This document shows, in pieces, positions 8,956-17,556 of a DNA stretch of 64,000 nt. The position numbers and the translations under genes are program-made. The notes below the pieces were generated by a model, which was given only the letters and a program-made list of their open reading frames with translations, was not told where the DNA came from and did no database searches. The stretch's first letter is position 1. Each line of letters opens with the position of its first letter. Source of the DNA: Alteromonas sp. ASW11-130 (GTDB lineage Bacteria > Pseudomonadota > Gammaproteobacteria > Enterobacterales > Alteromonadaceae); the NCBI RefSeq assembly GCF_026183735.1, contig NZ_JAPFRE010000025.1, positions 85,343 to 149,342 of the forward strand, read 5' to 3'.

Positions 8956-9180
8956 ATGCTTACCCCCCGCTACCTGATAGCACGTTATACCACCTTATCT
9001 ATCGGTATTGCTTGTTTTTCCCACTTATCATTGTGGATCGTTACAGAAACACCACCTAGCTGGCTTTTTACCATTTTGATCATCAACCTGGTCTGGTTTT
9101 TGAGCTTCAAAGAAGTTGTGCTGATTTTAACCGCTGTTGGCCAAGATTCATCAACAAATCGTGTTGAAGAAAAGTATTAA
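8956..9180 (+). CDS. Small two-helix membrane protein in the RiPP-like operon (unknown)
   Basis: A 74-residue product with two hydrophobic segments (about residues 10-30 around TTLSIGIACFSHLSLWIV, and 36-58 around LFTILIINLVWFLSF) and a polar C-terminus. No family is recognised. Size, topology and position between the exporter and the precursor peptide fit a self-immunity or accessory maturation protein, but this is context only. The ribosome-binding site before the ATG is poor (GAGACC about 10 nt upstream), so the start is uncertain. Confidence 0.55.
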   Translation: MLTPRYLIARYTTLSIGIACFSHLSLWIVTETPPSWLFTILIINLVWFLSFKEVVLILTAVGQDSSTNRVEEKY

Positions 9181-9281
9181 AACAGCCCGACTGGTCAGGT
9201 GCATCTCATAGCAAAACGACTAAAATTATTAACACTGTATGGAATGCAGTAAACGTAAACTACAAAAGAGGACTTTGAGTA

Positions 9282-9467
9282 ATGAAAAATCTAAACCAAT
9301 ACCCTGAAACCTTATCTTCAACTGAGGCACAAAAAGTGGCGGGCGGCGCAACGTTAACCGTTCCTAAGCTATCGCACCAGACACTTCCTATCGAGCCCAT
9401 TGCCCCTCCAAGATATTTCACTCTAGCTATTGGTGAGGGCGGGGGGCATTTACCAGACTTATATTAA
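9282..9467 (+). CDS. Double-glycine-leader precursor peptide, candidate graspetide-like RiPP
   Basis: A 61-residue peptide. The leader (residues 1-22, ending TEAQKVAGG) has the LSxxEAxxVxGG pattern cut by C39 peptidases. The predicted 39-residue core begins ATLTVPKLSHQ and ends GEGGGHLPDLY. It has Thr, Ser and Lys side chains as possible acceptors and only three acidic residues (one after LPI, one in IGEGGG, one in LPDLY) as possible donors, and no Cys. That composition fits side-chain ester/amide macrocycles made by an ATP-grasp ligase rather than lanthionine or disulfide chemistry. AAGAGGA precedes the ATG. The adjacent exporter and ligase make the assignment strong; the exact modification is inferred. 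Confidence 0.8.
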   Translation: MKNLNQYPETLSSTEAQKVAGGATLTVPKLSHQTLPIEPIAPPRYFTLAIGEGGGHLPDLY

Positions 9468-9474
9468 GAGTGCA

Positions 9475-9496
9475 TGTCGCCTCCTCAGAGGCGACA
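9475..9496 (+). terminator. Attenuator-like hairpin between precursor and ATP-grasp genes
   Basis: TGTCGCCTC / GAGGCGACA forms a 9-bp GC-rich stem with a CTCA loop and is followed by TTTAT, 8 nt after the precursor stop. Its position suits partial termination or 3'-end protection, giving more precursor than ligase mRNA. Confidence 0.6.
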
Positions 9497-9518
9497 TTTA
9501 TAAGCAAGGAAGATATCT

Positions 9519-10448
9519 GTGACCATTCTAATATTAGGTACCTATAACGACCCGCAAGTCGTTCACGTACAAAAGTTACTGAGCACGCAGGGCCATCAAA
9601 CCCGCATCTACGATAGTCAACGTTTTCCCACCGAATATGGAATAGATTTTGATGTACTGAATAACCAGTGTACGTTGCTTGTCGATAATGAAGCGCTATC
9701 TCTGGGTGATATCGACGCGGTTTATTGGCATAAGTTTACGCCCCCATCTCCCGCTTTAAGGGAGGCTGGCTTTCCCATGGCTCAGCAGAATTGTCAGTCG
9801 GCACTGAATATTCTCCTGCATTCTACGCAAGTTAAATGGGTTAACGGCGTACACGCTGTGCGCTATCACCAATCCAAACCTTTACAGTTAGCGCATGCGA
9901 GTCGTCTGGGGGCCTCGGTGGCCGAGACCTTGATTAGCGGAAACACAAACACACTGAAACAGTTTGTAAATACTCACTTAGAGTGTATTGCTAAACCTGT
10001 CTATGGCGGGGCGCATGCACACCGCGTAAAGATGGGAACTTTAGGGGGAGAAAACTGCTTAGGAAGTGAAGGCGGCCCGATAACACTACAACGCTATATT
10101 GCTGGCACTAATATACGAACCTATGTTTGCGGAGAAAATTGTTTGTCGGCAGAGTTAAAAAGTGATCATGCGGATTTTCGTTCAGATAATGAAGCCGTAG
10201 CCACAGTCCACCACCTACCGATGTCCGTGAGTCAGTTAGCCACCAAGTTATGTGACCAAATGGGAATGCGTTGGGGAGCGATTGATTGGCGCTTAGATAA
10301 TGAGGGTAAATACTGGTTTTTAGAAATTAACCCTGCGCCATACTTTTTACGAGTTGAGCATGACACGGGACTTAATATTAGTGGAATGTTGGTAACAGAG
10401 CTTACGCAATCCACTCATAGCAAGAATCACTCGCGATTATCAGCCTAA
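9519..10448 (+). CDS. ATP-grasp peptide ligase (MvdC/MvdD-like), putative RiPP macrocyclase
   Basis: A 309-residue ATP-grasp enzyme. The N-terminal pre-ATP-grasp domain (MTILILGTYNDPQ, DSQRFPTEY, DIDAVYWHKF) resembles graspetide synthetases, whose pattern is D-x-D-x-FP then AVWxRR. The ATP-binding part has ECIAKPVYGG (phosphate-binding Lys), LQRYIAGTNIRTYV (adenine hinge and Arg), and GAIDWRL and WFLEINPAP for the Mg-binding acidic and Asn residues. Such enzymes activate acidic side chains as acyl-phosphates and join them to Thr, Ser or Lys. GTG start with AAGGA 8 nt upstream. It follows the precursor by 51 nt across a hairpin. A different ATP-grasp chemistry, such as peptide extension, cannot be excluded. 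Confidence 0.85.
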   Translation: MTILILGTYNDPQVVHVQKLLSTQGHQTRIYDSQRFPTEYGIDFDVLNNQCTLLVDNEALSLGDIDAVYWHKFTPPSPALREAGFPMAQQNCQSALNILLHSTQVKWVNGVHAVRYHQSKPLQLAHASRLGASVAETLISGNTNTLKQFVNTHLECIAKPVYGGAHAHRVKMGTLGGENCLGSEGGPITLQRYIAGTNIRTYVCGENCLSAELKSDHADFRSDNEAVATVHHLPMSVSQLATKLCDQMGMRWGAIDWRLDNEGKYWFLEINPAPYFLRVEHDTGLNISGMLVTELTQSTHSKNHSRLSA

Positions 10449-10491
10449 GCATTTAAAGGTAGCACACACCCTTTGATGTGCGCTGAAGTTA

Positions 10492-11820
10492 TTAAAGAAT
10501 AAAGCGACTTAGATCTTCATCTTCTACTAGTTTCTCAAGATGTTTATTCACGTAAGCTTCGTCGACAGTTAGCGATTCACCATTTTTTTCTGAAGCATCA
10601 AACGAAATATCTTCCATGAGCTTTTCGAGCACCGTGTGTAAGCGACGTGCACCGATGTTTTCGGTACGTTCATTCACTTGCCAAGCTGCTTGAGCTATAC
10701 GTTGGATACCAGATTCCGTAAAATCGACATCCACGCCTTCAGTTTTAAGTAAGGCTATATACTGAGCGGTGAGTGAGGCGTTAGGCTCAGTCAGGATACG
10801 CTTAAAATCGCCTACTGCAAGAGCAGAAAGTTCAACGCGAATAGGCAAGCGGCCTTGTAATTCTGGTATAAGATCGGACGGTTTACTCATTTGGAAGGCA
10901 CCCGATGCAATAAACAGAATATGGTCTGTTTTGACCATGCCGTGCTTGGTCGAAACCGTTGAACCCTCGACTAATGGTAGTAAATCACGCTGCACACCTT
11001 CACGAGAGACGTCGCCCGACGTATTCCCTTCACGCTTGCAGATTTTGTCGATTTCGTCGATAAACACAATACCGTTTTGCTCAACCGCTTCAATCGCCAT
11101 CTCTTTTAAATCTTCCTGATTAACTAATCTGGCCGCTTCCTCTTCAATAAGCAATTTACGCGCTTCTTTTATTTTCAGCTTTTTCTTCTTCTTTGAACTG
11201 CCTGATAAGTTTTGAAACATACTTTGCAGCTGATTAGTCATTTCTTCCATGCCAGGAGGTGCCATGATCTCAACCCCTACTTGAGGCGCGGCGATATCAA
11301 CTTCTATTTCCTTATCATCCAGGCTGCCTTCACGAAGCTTTTTGCGGAAACTCTGGCGCGTTCCTCTATCTTCGACCTGTTCCTTTTCTCCCCATGCATT
11401 TTCTGGAGAGGGTAACAACACATCAAGAATACGCTCCTCAGCAGCTTCTTCGGCGCGATACTTTACTTTCGCCATAGCTTTTTCTTTGGTCATTTTGACC
11501 GAGATATCTGCCAAATCGCGGATGATCTGTTCAACTTCCTTGCCGACATAGCCCACTTCAGTGAATTTAGTTGCCTCAACTTTGATGAAAGGAGCATTTG
11601 CCAGCTTAGCCAGACGACGAGCAATTTCTGTTTTTCCTACCCCTGTTGGGCCGATCATCAGAATGTTCTTAGGGGTCACTTCCTGACGTAGCTCTTCAGG
11701 TAACTGCATACGACGCCAGCGGTTACGAAGCGCAATTGAAACGGCGCGCTTTGCGTCTTGCTGACCAATGATATGGCGATCTAATTCGTGCACGATTTCG
11801 CGTGGTGTCATTTCAGACAT
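10492..11820 (-). CDS. hslU: HslU, ATPase subunit of the HslUV protease
   Basis: The AAA+ unfoldase ring that feeds proteins to HslV in the cytosol. The 442 residues match the usual HslU length. Visible are Walker [10 protein letters not shown], the pore motif [18 protein letters not shown], an I domain with a Lys-rich stretch near residue 210, Walker [12 protein letters not shown], sensor 2 GARRLHTV and the HslV-activating C-terminus EDLSRFIL. It lies 70 nt downstream of hslV in the same operon. Confidence 0.98.
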   Translation of the reverse strand: MSEMTPREIVHELDRHIIGQQDAKRAVSIALRNRWRRMQLPEELRQEVTPKNILMIGPTGVGKTEIARRLAKLANAPFIKVEATKFTEVGYVGKEVEQIIRDLADISVKMTKEKAMAKVKYRAEEAAEERILDVLLPSPENAWGEKEQVEDRGTRQSFRKKLREGSLDDKEIEVDIAAPQVGVEIMAPPGMEEMTNQLQSMFQNLSGSSKKKKKLKIKEARKLLIEEEAARLVNQEDLKEMAIEAVEQNGIVFIDEIDKICKREGNTSGDVSREGVQRDLLPLVEGSTVSTKHGMVKTDHILFIASGAFQMSKPSDLIPELQGRLPIRVELSALAVGDFKRILTEPNASLTAQYIALLKTEGVDVDFTESGIQRIAQAAWQVNERTENIGARRLHTVLEKLMEDISFDASEKNGESLTVDEAYVNKHLEKLVEDEDLSRFIL

Positions 11821-11890
11821 AAAAAACCTTCTTATAAAAATTCTGCATATATCATCCCGTGGGATGACGTAATGGAAAATGGTTCAGACG

Positions 11891-12415
11891 TTAGTAGTCC
11901 AGCACTTCAAGCGTTTGACTGTGATTAGTGAATACGCAAATATCGCCCGCAATGGTTAGACTTTTTTCTGCAATTTCTTTTGCACTTAACGACGTGTTCT
12001 GTAATAACGCAGTAGCGGCTGACTGTGCATACGCACCGCCGGAACCAATCGCAATCAAATCATTTTCAGGCTGCACCACGTCACCGTTACCGGTGATAAT
12101 AAATGATGCATTCTCGTCTGCTACGGCTAATAAAGCTTCCAATTTGCGTAACATGCGGTCTGTTCGCCAGTCTTTAGCCATCTCTACAGCGGCACGCGTA
12201 ATTTGTCCTTGATGAGCTTCCAATTTGGCTTCGAAACGCTCAAATAAGGTGAAGGCATCAGCCGTGCCACCTGCGAAACCCGCTAAAATTTTATTATGGT
12301 ATAAACGGCGTACTTTACGGGCATTGCCTTTCATTACAGTATTGCCCAAGGAAACCTGGCCATCACCCGCCATTACTACCTGGTTGTCACGTCTGACAGA
12401 AACAATTGTGGTCAC
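11891..12415 (-). CDS. hslV: HslV, peptidase subunit of the HslUV protease
   Basis: A proteasome-like N-terminal-threonine protease of 174 residues. The mature protein begins at the catalytic Thr after Met removal ([19 protein letters not shown]), with [10 protein letters not shown] and [11 protein letters not shown] conserved. It starts at GTG (12415), as in E. coli, with GGGGA 6 nt upstream. First gene of the hslVU unit, behind a heat-shock-type promoter. Confidence 0.98.
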   Translation of the reverse strand: MTTIVSVRRDNQVVMAGDGQVSLGNTVMKGNARKVRRLYHNKILAGFAGGTADAFTLFERFEAKLEAHQGQITRAAVEMAKDWRTDRMLRKLEALLAVADENASFIITGNGDVVQPENDLIAIGSGGAYAQSAATALLQNTSLSAKEIAEKSLTIAGDICVFTNHSQTLEVLDY

Positions 12416-12479
12416 GTAAATTCCCCACTTTATTAAATTGAAGAGTTACTTCAAAGTTTGAAGTTTATGTTGTAAAGGT

Positions 12480-12508
12480 ATGTGGGGGAGGGTCAGATAA
12501 TTTTCAAG
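12480..12508 (-). promoter_or_regulatory. Sigma-32 (RpoH) heat-shock promoter for hslVU
   Basis: On the minus strand CTTGAAA (12502-12508) is followed after 14 nt by CCCCACAT (12480-12487), close to the RpoH consensus CTTGAAA-N(11-15)-CCCCATNT. It sits about 65 nt upstream of the hslV GTG. The same window encodes RpoH. Sequence match only; not tested. Confidence 0.75.
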
Positions 12509-12538
12509 GTCAAGGCTGGTTAAGAATAGCCTTGACCT
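12507..12538. terminator. Long hairpin between ftsN and hslV
   Basis: A perfect 11-bp stem AGGTCAAGGCT / AGCCTTGACCT with a 10-nt loop lies 7 nt after the ftsN stop. It overlaps the -35 box of the hslV heat-shock promoter. It lacks a clear T-tract, so factor-independent termination may be partial. Confidence 0.55.
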
Positions 12539-12544
12539 GAGTTA

Positions 12545-13135
12545 TCAGAGATTCCAGAACCAAATCTGACAAGTAGATATGTTGACCTTGCGTAAGGTAT
12601 GTTTAGCACGCTCTGCGTCACGTTTACTATCGAACGGCCCTAAAATCACTCTAAACCATTCGCCATTTGCCCCTGAACTAGGTCGGATTTGTGATTCAAG
12701 TCCCTGAAAAGCGATAGTCGCTTTCATTTCTTCGGCTTGAGCACGGGTTCTGAAAGATGCGCACTGCATTAAATAGCGTTTATCAGACTTTTCCTGTTCT
12801 GCAACGTCCACTTCGACTTCATAACCGGGTAAAGATTTGATGTACTCCCATTCTTCTTCAGGAAGTTCAGGGAGGTCATCTTTATTGTTCACTGATTGAG
12901 TCGCCACAGGGGCATCGACCTTTTGTTCAGCGGAATCTTTTATCGACCATAGAAAAAAAACAAAACCAATTAATAAGGCAACGACAATTATCAGTCTTAC
13001 CCACGGTAGCGTAGCGGGCGCTGAAGCATCAGCCTTCGAATTGGCCTGCTTCCGAGCCTGCGGCTTTTTGGCCGGACCTTTTTTTGAGGACTTTTGCGAG
13101 GTGCGCCCCCGAGATACATAATCTTTTTGAGCCAT
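12545..13135 (-). CDS. ftsN: FtsN-like SPOR-domain cell division protein
   Basis: A bitopic inner-membrane protein that binds denuded septal peptidoglycan and triggers constriction. The N-terminus MAQKDYVSRGRTSQKSSKKG matches the FtsN start; a basic cytoplasmic stretch is followed by one membrane helix (around LPWVRLIIVVALLIGFVFF), a linker and a C-terminal SPOR domain (YLMQCASFRTRAQAEEMKA to VILGPFDSKRDAERAKHTLR). The start at 13135 was chosen because of the conserved MAQKDYV; a TTG at 13153 is also open. At 196 residues it is shorter than E. coli FtsN, mainly in the linker. The neighbouring hslVU and priA match the gamma order. Confidence 0.9.
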   Translation of the reverse strand: MAQKDYVSRGRTSQKSSKKGPAKKPQARKQANSKADASAPATLPWVRLIIVVALLIGFVFFLWSIKDSAEQKVDAPVATQSVNNKDDLPELPEEEWEYIKSLPGYEVEVDVAEQEKSDKRYLMQCASFRTRAQAEEMKATIAFQGLESQIRPSSGANGEWFRVILGPFDSKRDAERAKHTLRKVNISTCQIWFWNL

Positions 13136-13272
13136 AATCGGCGTATTTTCCAAACATAGGGTAGATTATAAATTAGGAACAACAGTGTAACGTGGATAAA
13201 TGAAAAATGCTGCTCACTTATCCACCATCTAATCGCTATTTCGCTTCTTTAATGAACGCGCCGTTACATAGG

Positions 13273-15450
13273 TTAATTAAAGTCCATGGGATCGACATCT
13301 ACTGACCACCTGACTTTTGCAGAGAGTGAGAGTTGTGTGATATTAGGAATACCATATCGCAGCGCCTGATGAAGCGTGGAGCGTTTATGGGCAGATATTA
13401 TCAAAACGAAGCGATATCGCCCTTGCTTTTTTTCAACCAGGGCGGGAATCGGACCGACGAATTGGAGGGTGTTTCCCCCGGTCAATAGCTGACGCCCCTG
13501 CATAAGAAAATCGTAGGCCAACTCAGCATTGGTTGATTCAGCACGTAATACACATTGGACACGATACGGGGGTAAGCCAACATGACGCCTTTCCTGAAGC
13601 AGAAAACGTGAGAACGCCTGGTACCCATTGCAAATAAGATCTTGTAATAGCGGATGTTCAGGGGAATGAGTTTGTAGCCACATTTCCCCCGGCTTACTTG
13701 CCCGACCGGCTCGGCCCGCTACCTGTGTGACCAGTTGCGCAAGCTTTTCGGGGGCGCGAAAGTCAGCACTATACAGGGCGCCATCACACCCTAATACCAC
13801 CACTAAGGTGACATGTGGGAAGTGATGGCCTTTCGCGAGTATCTGGGTGCCGACTAAAAGCTGATACTCTTGCTTATCTATTTTACTTAGGATATTGGCA
13901 AGTTTATTTTTGCCCCGGATTGAATCACTGTCGATTCGAATTTGGGAATACTGTGGAAATAACCGGTTCAACCCTGCTTCAATTTGTTCTGTACCCGTGC
14001 CTGAGGTAATCAGTTCGTTACTTCCGCACGCATGGCAGATTCGCGGCAGTGGTTTGGTTTTCTCACAGCGATGACATTGCAACCGGGGTGGGGACTGATA
14101 AACGGTAAACGGTTGCTCACAGCGCTTACATTCGACCGAGTGACCACAATGGTGACAGAGTAACGCTGGGGCATAGCCTTTTCGGTTGATAAATACCAGT
14201 ACCTGATTATTAGCTTCAAGGTGGGATTTAATAATAGCAATCGTCCCAGGGGCTAACCCGTATTCCAGATTTTGATCCCGCGCATCCAGCAAATGTTGCG
14301 TCGGAATAACCGCAGCACCAGCGCGCACAGTTAATTGTAAGTGATGATAACGCTTAGTTAAGGCATTATTTAAGGTTTCCAGCGATGGCGACCCCGAACC
14401 CAATACCAATGGGATTTGCTCTTTTTGGGCTCTGACTACGGCTAAGTCTCGGGCGTGATAACGCAGCCCATCATTCTGTTTAAATGAGTCGTCATGCTCC
14501 TCATCCAGAATAATCATTCCTAAATTGGAAAACGGGGTGAAAATGGCTGAACGCGTGCCGATGACAATCCCCAATTTATTGGTAGACGCTCGCTGCCAAA
14601 TTAACAAGCGTTCTGGATTGGTAACCTGAGAGTGCAGAACCGCTACGTCAATTCCAAATCGGTTGGCGAAACGATTGACCGTTTGCGGGGTCAACCCAAT
14701 CTCAGGTACGAGAATAAGCACCTGCTTGCCCGCTAAAAGTACTTTTTCCAACGCTTGCAAATACACTTCAGTTTTGCCGCTTCCCGTGATCCCCTCTAAT
14801 AGGAAGGATGAAAAGCCCGTCTGTTGATTAATTGCGGCGATTGCTGCAGCTTGTTCTCGGTTCGCGATAGGTTTGCCGGTAATATTGATATTTTCGTGCC
14901 AACTCTCATTGATCGTTGGCTTTTCAATAACCTCTAATAACTGTTTGTCTACCAATGCTTTAACAATAGATGCTGAGTACAATTTGGTGATTTTAGCTAG
15001 CGTGGCTGGATTGTCCTTACAATGCCGCCAGCAGTTAAGCTGCTTTGGCGCGCGTGAAAGTTGCTCGATAACCAACGTTTCTGGGGTTTGCGTTATCTTG
15101 ACATACTGTTGAGTATCCCGTGGCAGCATCTCGCCTTTTCTCAATAAAACAGGCATCGCGGTATGAAATACTTCGCCTATAGGATGATGATAGTAATGCG
15201 TTAACCACTCGCACAAGGTTAAGAGTATGGGGCTTAGAACGGGTTCACCATCGAGTATATCGTGCAAAGGTTTTAACTTATCAACTGTCCCATTAAAGTC
15301 GGAGTGAGACGCCACTACTATTCCCACTAGCGTACGTTTCCCAAACGGCACAGTTACGCGACACCCTTTCTTTACCTTGTTAAGTGAAAGATAGGTAAAT
15401 GTCTGACGCAAAGGGACAGGTACGGCGACTTCAACAAACCACTGAGACAT
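13273..15450 (-). CDS. priA: Primosomal protein N' (replication restart helicase PriA)
   Basis: A superfamily 2 DNA helicase that reloads the replisome at stalled forks. Residues 1-100 form the 3'-DNA-binding domain (VEVAVPVPLRQTFTY). Helicase motifs include GITGSGKTEVYLQ (Walker A), ILDEEHDDSF (DEEH box) and GTQILAKGHHFP. Zinc-binding Cys pairs occur in CHHCGHSVECKRC and CHRCEKTKPLPRICHACG. Its length of 725 residues is typical. It is divergent from rpmE, as in other gammaproteobacteria. Confidence 0.98.
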   Translation of the reverse strand: MSQWFVEVAVPVPLRQTFTYLSLNKVKKGCRVTVPFGKRTLVGIVVASHSDFNGTVDKLKPLHDILDGEPVLSPILLTLCEWLTHYYHHPIGEVFHTAMPVLLRKGEMLPRDTQQYVKITQTPETLVIEQLSRAPKQLNCWRHCKDNPATLAKITKLYSASIVKALVDKQLLEVIEKPTINESWHENINITGKPIANREQAAAIAAINQQTGFSSFLLEGITGSGKTEVYLQALEKVLLAGKQVLILVPEIGLTPQTVNRFANRFGIDVAVLHSQVTNPERLLIWQRASTNKLGIVIGTRSAIFTPFSNLGMIILDEEHDDSFKQNDGLRYHARDLAVVRAQKEQIPLVLGSGSPSLETLNNALTKRYHHLQLTVRAGAAVIPTQHLLDARDQNLEYGLAPGTIAIIKSHLEANNQVLVFINRKGYAPALLCHHCGHSVECKRCEQPFTVYQSPPRLQCHRCEKTKPLPRICHACGSNELITSGTGTEQIEAGLNRLFPQYSQIRIDSDSIRGKNKLANILSKIDKQEYQLLVGTQILAKGHHFPHVTLVVVLGCDGALYSADFRAPEKLAQLVTQVAGRAGRASKPGEMWLQTHSPEHPLLQDLICNGYQAFSRFLLQERRHVGLPPYRVQCVLRAESTNAELAYDFLMQGRQLLTGGNTLQFVGPIPALVEKKQGRYRFVLIISAHKRSTLHQALRYGIPNITQLSLSAKVRWSVDVDPMDFN

Positions 15451-15706
15451 TAAATTCTAACGGAACCAAAATATTGAGCAAAATTACAATCCGATAATCA
15501 TACCGAATAAATAGCAGAGTAGTAGAATAATCTCTGTAGGTTACAAATACATTAGACCATGATAAACCACTTGACCAAAACTTAAGCTTCCCTTATTATG
15601 CGCGGCCTTTATTGGCGGGGTTTCTTTTGAAGCTCTGCAATTGTTAATAACGTATGGTGTTCGACTTCGGGTCGAATAGCGATACGGCCTTATTTTGAGG
15701 TAAACC

Positions 15707-15919
15707 ATGAAACAAGATATCCATCCGGATTACAACGAAATTACTGCAAACTGTTCTTGTGGTAATACGATTAAAGTTCGTTCTACGCTAGGTAAAGACA
15801 TCAACCTTGACGTATGTTCAAACTGTCACCCTTTCTACACTGGTAAGCAACGTAACGTTGACACTGGTGGACGTGTTGATCGCTTCAAGAAGCGTTTCGG
15901 TGCACTGGGCAAAAAATAA
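15707..15919 (+). CDS. rpmE: 50S ribosomal protein L31 (zinc-binding form)
   Basis: A 70-residue ribosomal protein with the zinc Cys residues of the C+ form (NCSCGN and [13 protein letters not shown]) and the C-terminal [15 protein letters not shown] precedes the ATG at suitable spacing. It is followed by a strong terminator. Confidence 0.98.
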   Translation: MKQDIHPDYNEITANCSCGNTIKVRSTLGKDINLDVCSNCHPFYTGKQRNVDTGGRVDRFKKRFGALGKK

Positions 15920-15946
15920 GAATTGCGTTACCAACAAAATTCTTCC

Positions 15947-15975
15947 AAACGTCGGCTTCAAGCCGACGTTTTTGT
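15947..15975 (+). terminator. Rho-independent terminator of rpmE
   Basis: AAACGTCGGC / GCCGACGTTT gives a 10-bp stem with a 5-nt loop, immediately followed by TTTGTTT, 27 nt after the rpmE stop. Confidence 0.9.
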
Positions 15976-16268
15976 TTCTATTCCATCTATAACCCTGATG
16001 AATGCCTGAAATTGAAAACTAATACTTCCGTTTATTTTCCAACCACGATACTTTAAATCTGCATACCTCATCTGATATGTTGAGGAAACGAAGGTGTGAT
16101 AGAGTTCCGCCCATTCGAAGAGCGTAGTAATAAACAGTTATCACATTCCGCTGTACCCCCTAATTTAAGGTGTATGTGCAGTGTAAAAATAATAAAAAAC
16201 TGGCAACGTTCATAAAAATTGCATAACAACGTTTTTACCAACCCTACACAGTAAGGACTATTGCCATA
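15976..16268. other. Gene-free region upstream of the malic enzyme
   Basis: About 290 nt with no credible ORF. It must contain the malic enzyme promoter; TAAGGA precedes the ATG at 16269. No operator or riboswitch was recognised. Confidence 0.5.
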
Positions 16269-17510
16269 ATGTCAGATTTCAGACAACGTGCACTGGATTA
16301 TCATGCCTACCCTACCCCAGGCAAAATCAAAGTTGAGCTATCCAAACCTGCTGACAGCGTAGACGACCTGGCACTTGCGTATAGCCCAGGCGTAGCGGAG
16401 CCTGTTCGAGAAATAGCTGAAGATGCTGACGCAGCATACAAATACACAGCCAAAGGCAATATGGTGGCGGTGATAAGTAACGGGACGGCTATCCTGGGGC
16501 TAGGTAATCTTGGTCCATTAGCGTCAAAACCCGTTATGGAAGGAAAAGCCCTGCTTTTTAAACGCTTCGCTGGATTAGATGCAATCGACATCGAAGTAAA
16601 ACATCGCACTACCGAAGAATTTATCAATACGGTTGCCAATATTGCAGATACATTTGGCGGCATTAATCTTGAAGACATCAAGGCACCCGAGTGCTTTGAA
16701 ATTGAACAAGAGCTCATCAAACGTTGTAAAGTACCGGTTTTTCATGATGACCAACACGGTACCGCTATTGTGACCGCAGCAGGAATGCTTAACGCACTAG
16801 AAATCCAGGGCAAAGACATTCATTCTGCAAAAATTGTATGCATGGGCGCCGGCGCCGCAGCTGTAGCGTGTATGGAATTGCTTATCAAGTGTGGTGCTCA
16901 GCGTGAGCTTATCTATATGCTTGATCGTAAGGGCGTTATCCATACAAGGCGTGAAGACCTTACCGAACACAAAAAGCTGTTTGCCAATAATACCGATAAG
17001 CGCACACTTGAAGATGTCATGGAAGGCGCTGACATTTTTGTAGGGGTGTCTGGTCCTGACGTTTTGTCGCCCGATGCTCTTAAGTTAATGGCTGACAAAC
17101 CCATTGTGTTTGCTTGCTCAAATCCTGATCCGGAAATTAAACCTGAACTGGCTCACAGTGTACGAGACGACTTAATCATGGCCACTGGCCGTTCTGACTA
17201 CCCAAATCAAGTCAACAACGTACTTTGTTTCCCATTCATCTTTCGAGGCGCATTAGATGTTCGGGCCAGCGCTATCAACGATGAAATGAAAGTGGCGGCG
17301 GTGGAAGCAATTCGTTCCATTTCGAAGGAACCCGTTCCGGAGGAAGTACTAAAAGCAAGTAAAAGTAACAACCTAAGCTTTGGAAAAGATTATATTATTC
17401 CCAAACCAATGGACCCGCGTTTGTGTGGACGTATTGCCAAGGCTGTAGCCACCGCTGCTATCGAATCTGGGGTGGCGCGTCTGCAAACACTCCCCACCAG
17501 CTACGCATAA
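16269..17510 (+). CDS. Malic enzyme (oxaloacetate-decarboxylating malate dehydrogenase), short form
   Basis: Converts malate to pyruvate and CO2 with reduction of NAD(P). Its 413 residues correspond to the catalytic part of MaeB without the C-terminal phosphotransacetylase domain. Visible are AYSPGVAEPVREIAED, SNGTAILGLGNLGPLASKPVMEGK, EDIKAPECFEIE with metal-binding acidic residues, VFHDDQHGTAIV, the Rossmann loop GAGAAAVACMELL and FACSNPDPE. Cofactor preference cannot be decided by eye. It is monocistronic, with a hairpin directly after the stop. Confidence 0.95.
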   Translation: MSDFRQRALDYHAYPTPGKIKVELSKPADSVDDLALAYSPGVAEPVREIAEDADAAYKYTAKGNMVAVISNGTAILGLGNLGPLASKPVMEGKALLFKRFAGLDAIDIEVKHRTTEEFINTVANIADTFGGINLEDIKAPECFEIEQELIKRCKVPVFHDDQHGTAIVTAAGMLNALEIQGKDIHSAKIVCMGAGAAAVACMELLIKCGAQRELIYMLDRKGVIHTRREDLTEHKKLFANNTDKRTLEDVMEGADIFVGVSGPDVLSPDALKLMADKPIVFACSNPDPEIKPELAHSVRDDLIMATGRSDYPNQVNNVLCFPFIFRGALDVRASAINDEMKVAAVEAIRSISKEPVPEEVLKASKSNNLSFGKDYIIPKPMDPRLCGRIAKAVATAAIESGVARLQTLPTSYA

Positions 17511-17519
17511 ATGATAGGA

Positions 17520-17547
17520 AAGTGCCGGATCAGCTCCGGCACTTGTT
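17520..17547. terminator. Bidirectional terminator between malic enzyme and metJ
   Basis: AAGTGCCGGA / TCCGGCACTT forms a perfect 10-bp stem with a 5-nt loop, between convergent stops at 17510 and 17557. The flanking T content is modest on both strands. Confidence 0.75.
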
Positions 17548-17556
17548 CGAATAAAC

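Noticed and set aside
9282..9467. Unmodified class II bacteriocin or lanthipeptide precursor
   Set aside because: The GG leader would allow it, but there is no Cys for lanthionine or disulfides and no lanthionine synthetase, while an ATP-grasp ligase is adjacent.
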